Positions 1-4,850 of a DNA stretch of 6,439 nucleotides are shown here, piece by piece (within the stretch, counting starts at the first letter, position 1; every line of letters begins with the position of its first letter). The stretch covers positions 1 through 6,439 of the forward strand of contig CAITZN010000171.1 in NCBI GenBank assembly GCA_903896915.1, given 5' to 3'. A program made the position numbers and the translations under genes. Source of the stretch: an uncultured bacterium (GTDB lineage Bacteria; Desulfobacterota; Desulfobulbia; Desulfobulbales; Desulfobulbaceae). A model generated the notes under the pieces. That model did no database searches. It was given only the letters and a program-made list of their open reading frames with translations, and had not been told where the DNA came from.

Positions 1-2
1 CA

Positions 3-215
3 GATCTGAATAGTAAAATAAAGCCGATAAAAATGACCGAATCCCAACGGAACTATCTTACACTTGATGAATTGAACAAACTTATCAAAACACCCTGTGC
101 ATTTCCGATTTTAAAGCGTGCGGTACTGTTTTCAGCCTTGACCGGGCTTCGATTTTCCGATATTTCAAAGCTCACCTGGCATGAAGTCTCTGGTATTGAC
201 GGTTCGGAACTACTG
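3..215 (+). pseudogene. Tyrosine recombinase (phage-type integrase), internal fragment
   Basis: The frame is open from the left window edge, with no stop between position 3 and the ATG at 33, so that ATG is probably internal and the gene began outside the window. The peptide runs NYLTLDELNKLIKTPC, then LKRAVLFSALTGLRFSDI, then KLTWHEV. This matches the join of the SAM-like core-binding domain and the catalytic domain of tyrosine recombinases, in the version typical of Bacteroidota elements. The Arg of TGLRFSDI is the first catalytic arginine. The later Lys, His-x-x-Arg, His and nucleophilic Tyr are absent, so the fragment cannot be active. Family resemblance fades after about position 190-215, where sequence antisense to recN begins; the frame runs on to a stop at 374 but that tail is only the recN antisense. 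The segment is more AT-rich than its neighbours, consistent with a foreign origin or a misjoin. The right boundary is approximate. Confidence 0.8.
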
Positions 216-861
216 CAAAGAGCTCGGTCTCCCGACCCGGAACCGGTTGGCATTTCCGGATTTCTTCGAGCTGAAAACGGAGAAAATCGCGCTGTTGCTC
301 CTTGTCCTGCTCCTTCTCCTGCAGCTGCCGCAACTCCGAGGAAGCCTGTTGCCAGCGACGGAACAGTTTGGTGAACTGCTGACGCACTCCCCAGAACTCG
401 CCATAACTGTCCAGATAATCGAGGTGGTTGCGGGAATTGAGTAACTGCTGGTGGTCATGCTGGCTGGCAATATTGATTAGACCCGCGGTCAGTTCACCGG
501 CCAGCCTGGTGGTGACCGATTGATCGTTGACATAGACCTTCGAACGCCCTTCCCGGGTCAGCACCCGACGAACAATGCAGGTGGCACCATCTTGTAACGA
601 ATGCTCGGCAAGCAGCGTATTCACCTCGACATGATCCGGGCGAATGGCAAAGACCGCCTCAATGTTGGCCTGGTCACAGTCATTACGCACCCAGGAGGAT
701 GTTCCCCGCCCGCCGGTGAGCAGATTTATGGCCTGCAGGATGATGGATTTACCCGCGCCGGTCTCGCCGGTTAAAACGATCAGACCGGTCTTCTGGATGG
801 AAAGATCAAGATGAAGCGTATCGATCAGCGCCAGATTCTGTACTCGAAGTTCCTGCAACAT
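172..861 (-). pseudogene. recN: RecN DNA-repair ATPase, N-terminal fragment
   Basis: RecN is an SMC-like ATPase that acts at double-strand breaks in recombinational repair. The start at 861 gives MLQELRVQNLALID, the usual RecN N-terminus. An in-frame ATG at 903 adds 14 residues but has its purine tract (AAGGGG) only one base away and no family support. Visible motifs are Walker A GETGAGKS (residues 32-39), GRSKVYVND (106-114) and the RecN-type loop IASQHDHQQLL (131-141). A charged, Gln/Glu-rich helix at about 160-200 begins the coiled coil and leads to FLRFQLEEIRK (193-203). Family resemblance ends near residue 210-214, and the frame stops at 172 after a non-native tail of about 15 residues. 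RecN is normally about 550-570 residues, so the rest of the coiled coil, the signature motif, Walker B and the D-loop are missing. As drawn, the product could not form a complete ATPase head. Divergent from the DtxR-type gene. Confidence 0.88.
190..232. other. Junction between recombinase fragment and recN fragment
   Basis: Two unrelated partial genes on opposite strands abut here. The integrase reading (+) is convincing up to LTWHEV (ending near 186). The RecN reading (-) is convincing down to QPVPGR (ending near 232) and plausible for a few residues more. Both frames continue through the join without a stop, giving hybrid tails. I see no inverted repeat, target duplication or attachment-like repeat at the join, but only one side of any insertion is in view. 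It may be a real deletion/insertion end point or an artificial join. Confidence 0.7.
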
Positions 862-908
862 GGTTATTTTGTTGTCGAAGAGACGGGGCAAGAGAGGCGA
901 CATTCCCC

Positions 909-937
909 TTGACGCCCAGTGGTTAAAAATATATCGT
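909..937 (+). promoter_or_regulatory. Candidate promoter of the DtxR-type regulator gene
   Basis: TTGACG (909-914, 5 of 6 to the -35 consensus) is followed after 17 bases by TATCGT (932-937, 4 of 6). TATATC after 15 bases is an alternative. The core sits in an AT-rich stretch (921-958) containing an imperfect dyad, TATATCGTA (930-938) facing TACATATA (947-954), which could be an operator for an autoregulated repressor. It does not resemble the classical DtxR box, so the operator idea is weak. Confidence 0.4.
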
Positions 938-961
938 ACTGAAGATACATATAAAAATCAA
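933..961 (-). promoter_or_regulatory. Candidate recN promoter
   Basis: On the - strand, TTGATT (956-961) and TACGAT (933-938) are separated by 17 bases. Each matches the sigma-70 consensus at 4 of 6 positions. It would give a recN leader of about 65 bases. It overlaps the candidate promoter of the divergent DtxR-type gene. Prediction by eye only. Confidence 0.3.
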
Positions 962-967
962 AGTCCC

Positions 968-973
968 GGAGGG
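968..973 (+). promoter_or_regulatory. Strong ribosome binding site of the DtxR-type gene
   Basis: GGAGGG lies five bases before the ATG at 979. This fixes the start at 979. Confidence 0.8.
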
Positions 974-978
974 ACGAC

Positions 979-1491
979 ATGACGGAACCTCTACAGCTCA
1001 GCGCCAGCCTGGAAGATTATATCGAGGCCATCTACCATATCATCAGTGAAAAGCAGGTGGCCCGTGGCAAAGACATTTCCACCCGTCTCGCTGTGCGGGG
1101 GGCTTCGGTCACCGAGGCTTTGCAGGCCTTGTCCCAAAAAGGTCTGATTAACTACGCCCCGTATAAAGTTATTACCATGACCAAGGCAGGACAAGAGGCC
1201 GCAGAGGATGTTATCCGTCGCCACACTGCCCTTAAACAATTTTTCACCGATGTCCTGGCCATTGAGGAATCCCTTGCGGAACAAGGCGCTTGCCGGATTG
1301 AGCACACCGCTCCCCAGAAAATCATTAATCGGATGATCGATTTTATCAAATTCCTGGAGGTATGTCCGCGGGGCGGCAAAGATCTGATCAGCGGTTTCGC
1401 CAATTTCTGCCAGGATGGCCGCACCCGTGCTGATTGTGCCTCCTGTGTCTCCCACTGCATGAGTCTACAGAAAGAAGACAACCGCGACTGA
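979..1491 (+). CDS. DtxR/IdeR-family metal-dependent transcriptional repressor with Cys-rich tail
   Basis: A 170-residue cytoplasmic repressor that would bind DNA when loaded with a divalent metal. A winged helix-turn-helix spans about 10-75. The metal-binding and dimerisation domain spans about 76-128 and contains RRHTALKQFF (80-89) and ACRIEH (104-109). By comparison with MntR and DtxR, the expected ligands are D13, E16, H82, C105, E108 and H109. A Cys at 105, where MntR has Glu, is the DtxR/IdeR-like arrangement and points to iron rather than manganese. There is no SH3-like third domain. The C-terminus instead has five cysteines (C129, C144, C153, C156, C160) in a CP-x-GG ... C ... C-x2-C-x3-C layout, which may bind Zn, Fe or a cluster. 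No iron-uptake or manganese-transport gene is adjacent, so the target is unknown. Complete, with a strong ribosome binding site. It ends 129 bases before gspF, which has its own candidate promoter, so the two need not be co-transcribed. Confidence 0.9.
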   Translation: MTEPLQLSASLEDYIEAIYHIISEKQVARGKDISTRLAVRGASVTEALQALSQKGLINYAPYKVITMTKAGQEAAEDVIRRHTALKQFFTDVLAIEESLAEQGACRIEHTAPQKIINRMIDFIKFLEVCPRGGKDLISGFANFCQDGRTRADCASCVSHCMSLQKEDNRD

Positions 1492-1525
1492 TACAAAAAA
1501 AGCCGAAACCGCTACAGGATCCGAC

Positions 1526-1554
1526 TTTACCTGCAACGCTCGACAACCTATATT
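1526..1554 (+). promoter_or_regulatory. Candidate gspF promoter
   Basis: TTTACC (1526-1531, 4 of 6) and TATATT (1549-1554, 5 of 6) are separated by 17 bases, 67 bases before the gspF start. It would let gspF be transcribed independently of the regulator gene upstream. I see no convincing hairpin-plus-T-run terminator in 1492-1525. Confidence 0.4.
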
Positions 1555-1620
1555 AGCATAACCGGCCACCGGCGCAATGGATACCTCATATTTTGTCCCG
1601 TTCCTTCAACTCGAAAGCCC

Positions 1621-2844
1621 ATGCCTATCTATGAATTCACAGCCCTGACCAGCGCAGGCAAGAAACTGAAGGGCATTATCGACGCCGACTCGCAGACAGC
1701 TGCCCGGCAAAAAATCCGCGGGCTAGGCAATTATCCGGTGGAAATTAACGAGACCTCTGCCCAGATCGCTACCACGCAAACACCATGGCTTTCGATACAG
1801 CTCAGCCAACGCGTAAAGCAACAGGAAATCCATATTGCCACTCGGCAACTGGCCACATTGCTCGGTGCAGGCATACCGCTGGTGCCGGCCCTCAATGGAT
1901 TGATCGAACAGACCGGGAATCGTTCACTTAAGACTGTGCTCTCCCAGATTAAAGATGCGGTCAACGAGGGCAATTCTCTGACATCTGCCCTGACGGATCA
2001 CCCACGGCTCTTCTCCAAAATCTATGTCAACATGGTGAGCGCCGGGGAGGCTTCAGGCTCACTCGATGTGGTACTCGACCGACTGGCGGAGTTTGGTGAA
2101 AATCAGCATGCCCTGCGTTCTCGCGTCAAAGCCGCCATGCTCTATCCCCTGTTTATGGCTGTGGTCGGGATCATCGTCCTATTTCTGCTAATCACCTTCA
2201 TCGTGCCCAGTATCACTTCCGTCTTCGCGGGCTCAAAGCAGGCGCTACCGCTGCCCACGGTGATTTTGATCGGCATCAGTTCCTTTCTCAAGCAGTTCTG
2301 GTGGGCGGTGCTGTTGGCTATTTTGGCAGCAATCGCCGCAATCCACCGGCACATTCGCACTCCGGCCGGCCGACGGCAGTGGGATCAACTCAAACTGTCA
2401 CTTCCTGGTTTGCGCGACCTCAACATTAAGACCAGTTCCGCACGTTTCGCCCGCACTCTGTCCAGCCTCCTCCAATCCGGAGTTTCTCTGATCACCTCAC
2501 TGCAGATCGTCAAAAACATCGTGGACAATGTTATTCTGGCCGACAGTATCAACGAAGCCTGCGACGAGTTGGAAAAAGGAATAAGCCTCTCCCAGTTTTT
2601 CAGAGGCCATAAATATTTCCCCCCCATGTTGGTGCAAATGATGGCAGTGGGCGAGCAGAGCGGCACTCTGGACAAGATGCTGGGCAAGGCAGCAGACAGT
2701 TACGAGAAGGAGGTGGAGGCGAAAATTCTGGCACTGACCTCGATGATCGAGCCAGTAATGATTTTGTCGATGGGATTGGTGGTTAGTTTCATCGTCGTTT
2801 CCATCCTGCTGCCCATTTTTGAAATGAACCAGCTTATCCGGTAA
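1621..2844 (+). CDS. gspF: Type II secretion system inner-membrane platform protein GspF
   Basis: GspF is the polytopic inner-membrane core of the T2SS assembly platform, working with the ATPase GspE and with GspL/GspM to build the pseudopilus. The start MPIYEFTAL is the standard GspF N-terminus, although no clear Shine-Dalgarno precedes it. The 407 residues match the family's usual length (about 400-405). Two T2SSF helical domains lie at about 70-193 and 273-396. Each carries the family's GE-x-SG-x-L motif: AGEASGSLD (141-149) and VGEQSGTLD (343-351). Hydrophobic membrane segments lie at about 172-197, 213-240 and 377-398, and the end LPIFEMNQLIR is canonical. There is no stop or frameshift. 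PilC of type IV pili is a paralogue, but the ending and the gspD/gspE neighbourhood favour GspF. It is oriented opposite to gspD and gspE, and its last 11 bases overlap the end of the gspE remnant. Family GspF proteins depend on a GspE partner, which is broken here. Confidence 0.95.
   Translation: MPIYEFTALTSAGKKLKGIIDADSQTAARQKIRGLGNYPVEINETSAQIATTQTPWLSIQLSQRVKQQEIHIATRQLATLLGAGIPLVPALNGLIEQTGNRSLKTVLSQIKDAVNEGNSLTSALTDHPRLFSKIYVNMVSAGEASGSLDVVLDRLAEFGENQHALRSRVKAAMLYPLFMAVVGIIVLFLLITFIVPSITSVFAGSKQALPLPTVILIGISSFLKQFWWAVLLAILAAIAAIHRHIRTPAGRRQWDQLKLSLPGLRDLNIKTSSARFARTLSSLLQSGVSLITSLQIVKNIVDNVILADSINEACDELEKGISLSQFFRGHKYFPPMLVQMMAVGEQSGTLDKMLGKAADSYEKEVEAKILALTSMIEPVMILSMGLVVSFIVVSILLPIFEMNQLIR
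2834..2844. other. Tail-to-tail overlap of gspF and gspE
   Basis: The gspF stop TAA (2842-2844, +) and the gspE stop TAA (2834-2836 as tta on +) lie within an 11-base shared segment, TTATCCGGTAA, that is almost palindromic. Both proteins end in family-typical residues, so the overlap is not caused by readthrough of either gene. There is no room for a terminator between them. Confidence 0.85.
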
Positions 2845-4365
2845 CCCGAAAGACCGCTTCAAGGGTCGTCATCCCAGCCAGCACCTTGCGCAGGCCGTCT
2901 TGCCGCAGGCTCACCATTCCGGTTCCCAGCGAGGCAAGCGCCTGTTCCTTGATTACTCCGGCATCGGAGGTCGTCAAAATCAGACTCTTCGTTGCCGGCG
3001 TCAAAATCATCAGTTCGAAAATCCCGATTCTTCCATTGTAGCCGATCTACAGACAGTGCCCGCACCCGGTACCCCGAAAGATCTCCTTGCCGGCAAACTC
3101 ATGGGATGGAAGCCGCATCCGCCCCAGATAGATACTGGAGGGAACATAGACTTCGCGGCAATGCGGACAGACCTTGCGCACGAGTCGTTGGGCCATGATG
3201 GCATTCACCGAGGATAAAACCAAAAACGGTTGTTCGACCCCCATGTCGATCAGACGGGTGATGGCGCTCGCCGCATCATTAGTGTGTAGGGTGGAAAACA
3301 CCAGATGTCCGGCAAGGGCTGATTGAATCGCGATTTCCGCTGTCTACATATCCCGAATTTCCCCTACTAGGGTGATATCCGGATCCTGACGGACGATGGT
3401 GCGCAGACCGTTTGCAAAGGTGATCCCGATCTTCGGATTGACCTGCATCTGGCTGATACCATTCAGCTGACACTCGACCGGATCCTCAACAGTGATAATG
3501 TTGATATCCGGATTATTGAGAATACCCAGAGTGGAATAGAGGGTGGTGGTCTTGCAGCTCCCGGTCGTCCTGGTCACCAAAATGATACCGTGCGGAGCCC
3601 GAATCAGCCGCAGGAAACGGGTCTTATCCTCCGGGGAAAGGCCTAAGTTATCGAGCGGCGCCAACGTACTTGATTTGTCCAGTAAACGCATGACGACCCG
3701 TTCACCAAAGGAAGTCGGCATGGTTGAGACGCGGATGTCGATATTTTTGTCAGCAATTCGAATCTCTATTCTCCCATCCTGTGGCAGCCTTTTCTCGGCG
3801 ATATCCATCTTGGCCATGATTTTGATCCGAGAAATCAGCTTGCCCTGTACAACATGCAGGAGCGGCGAATACATATCGCATAAAGGATACTTTCCGGATA
3901 CTCCTCGTCCACATCCTGCATAACCTGATCGGCGACATCTTTCCTGGTGACGTCGTAATCCAAGTTGATTGCTACAAAAATTTCGTTTTGCGGGGCCAGT
4001 ACAAGCTTCACTCCGTCCCACTGGAGAATGCGCTGCAGATCATCCGCCTATTGAAAAAAAACTGCTCTGCCAGCGCAATACAGGATCCCTCTGGGTGGCT
4101 ACCGGTATCATTTTGTTTTTTTTGAGCAACCCAATGGGTACATGTTGGGTAGAAAACGGTTCAAGATTGCTCGGCAGGGTGTTCACGATAGCCAGGCTGC
4201 ACTGCAGACTGCGAGCGTTGAGCAGATCTTTTCCGTGATTTTACGCTGCTGAATCAGTATTCCCCCCAGGGGTCCACCCTTTTCCCGCTGCACAGTCAAC
4301 GCACCTTCAATACTTTCCTCCGTCACTCCGAAGGTTTCCCGAAGTATCTCCCCTAAAAAACGCAT
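2834..4365 (-). pseudogene. gspE: Degraded type II secretion ATPase GspE
   Basis: GspE is the cytoplasmic hexameric ATPase that powers the T2SS. The remnant starts MRFLGEILRETFG at 4365. The reading frame changes in the T-run 4229-4232 (an A lost in ITEK-DLLNARSLQ), again within about 4056-4088, and at about 3878-3893. At that last point roughly 40-50 residues, including the region that normally carries SDIHIEP, are missing between YPESIL and DMYSPLL. From 3877 to the stop at 2834-2836 one frame holds the rest of the protein: [22 protein letters not shown], a Walker A altered to RTTGSCKT (3548-3571; family GPTGSGKT), [26 protein letters not shown], the zinc motif CPHC...CGHC, and a canonical C-terminus. 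Two TAG codons interrupt this frame at 3344-3346, in place of the conserved Glu of ETAEIA, and at 3047-3049, just after CGHCL. Frameshifts, a deletion, nonsense codons and P-loop damage together indicate true decay. It follows gspD by 73 bases on the same strand. Confidence 0.92.
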
Positions 4366-4370
4366 GCATG

Positions 4371-4376
4371 CCTCCT
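4371..4376 (-). promoter_or_regulatory. Ribosome binding site of gspE
   Basis: AGGAGG on the - strand lies five bases before the ATG at 4365. It decides between that ATG and an out-of-frame ATG at 4369 that is too close. The translation signal is intact although the gene is broken. The rest of the gspD-gspE gap (4377-4438) shows no terminator or promoter that I can support, so the two are probably one transcription unit. Confidence 0.75.
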
Positions 4377-4438
4377 ATCACGACAGCTTATGTGGAAAGG
4401 GTCTTTTGGCAGTATGTTTGCTACCGATGCATTCCTCA

Positions 4439-4850
4439 TTATTTATTTGTCTTTTTTCCGAGTCCAAGGCGTTTGATATTTTCCCTGGCAATCACTTTCA
4501 GCGGTTCTGTCACCTGTATATTGCCGTCCTTCTCCTCTTTGGACGGAACAAGAGCCAGCACCTTACTATACCAGGATTCAGCTTCCGCCTTCTTGCCTTC
4601 TCGTTCACAGATGGTACCCATATTGAGCAGGACGACACCATTGTTCGGATCTATCTTCAGTGCCTTCATGAAATACTCCCTTGCCCGTACGAGATCGTTC
4701 TTCTTCAGTTTGTCGGCTCCGATCTCCGCCAGGGCGAGACTATGTCGTGGATCCGATTCTTTATCAAAGAATTGATTGGCAGCATCACCCGGTTCGTCAT
4801 GCACCTTTTTCATCGCATCTCGTTTCTTATAATAAAGCTCCGCAAGTTCA
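4439..4850 (-). other. C-terminal TPR extension of GspD
   Basis: This segment encodes everything after the secretin domain's final ITPHIVENP. A charged helix (ELAELYYKKRDAMKK) leads to two TPR-like 34-residue units. The first is around ADKLKKNDLVRAREYFMKAL, ending KIDPNN; the second is around LLNMGTICEREGKKAEAESW, ending LALVP. Both have the TPR pattern of small residues, an aromatic, Ala and a closing Pro. A basic tail follows. Most GspD proteins end shortly after the barrel with a short S-domain for the pilotin. That this segment replaces the S-domain is inference. Confidence 0.75.

Noticed and set aside
1..10. AGATCT at the very left edge and several GGATCC sites as signs of a cloning join
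   Set aside because: The recombinase/recN join at about 190-232 does not contain these sites, and six-base sites occur by chance at this frequency.
33..374. A single 113-residue gene starting at the ATG at 33
   Set aside because: The frame is open further upstream and the ATG sits inside recombinase family sequence. The last half is antisense to recN, so this is a hybrid of two sequences rather than a gene.
172..903. recN starting at the ATG at 903
   Set aside because: The purine tract is only one base from that ATG, and the extra 14 residues have no counterpart in RecN. The family N-terminus begins at 861.
991..1455. A 154-codon open frame on the - strand
   Set aside because: It is antisense to the DtxR-type gene, which has a strong ribosome binding site and recognisable metal ligands. 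A shadow frame.
1492..1525. A terminator after the DtxR-type gene
   Set aside because: The A-rich run and GCCGAAACC do not form a stable stem followed by a T-run on the + strand.
4048..4050. A third in-frame TAG in the gspE remnant
   Set aside because: It sits beside a run of eight T on the gspE strand where the frame also seems to change, so it may not be in the ancestral frame. Not counted with the other two.
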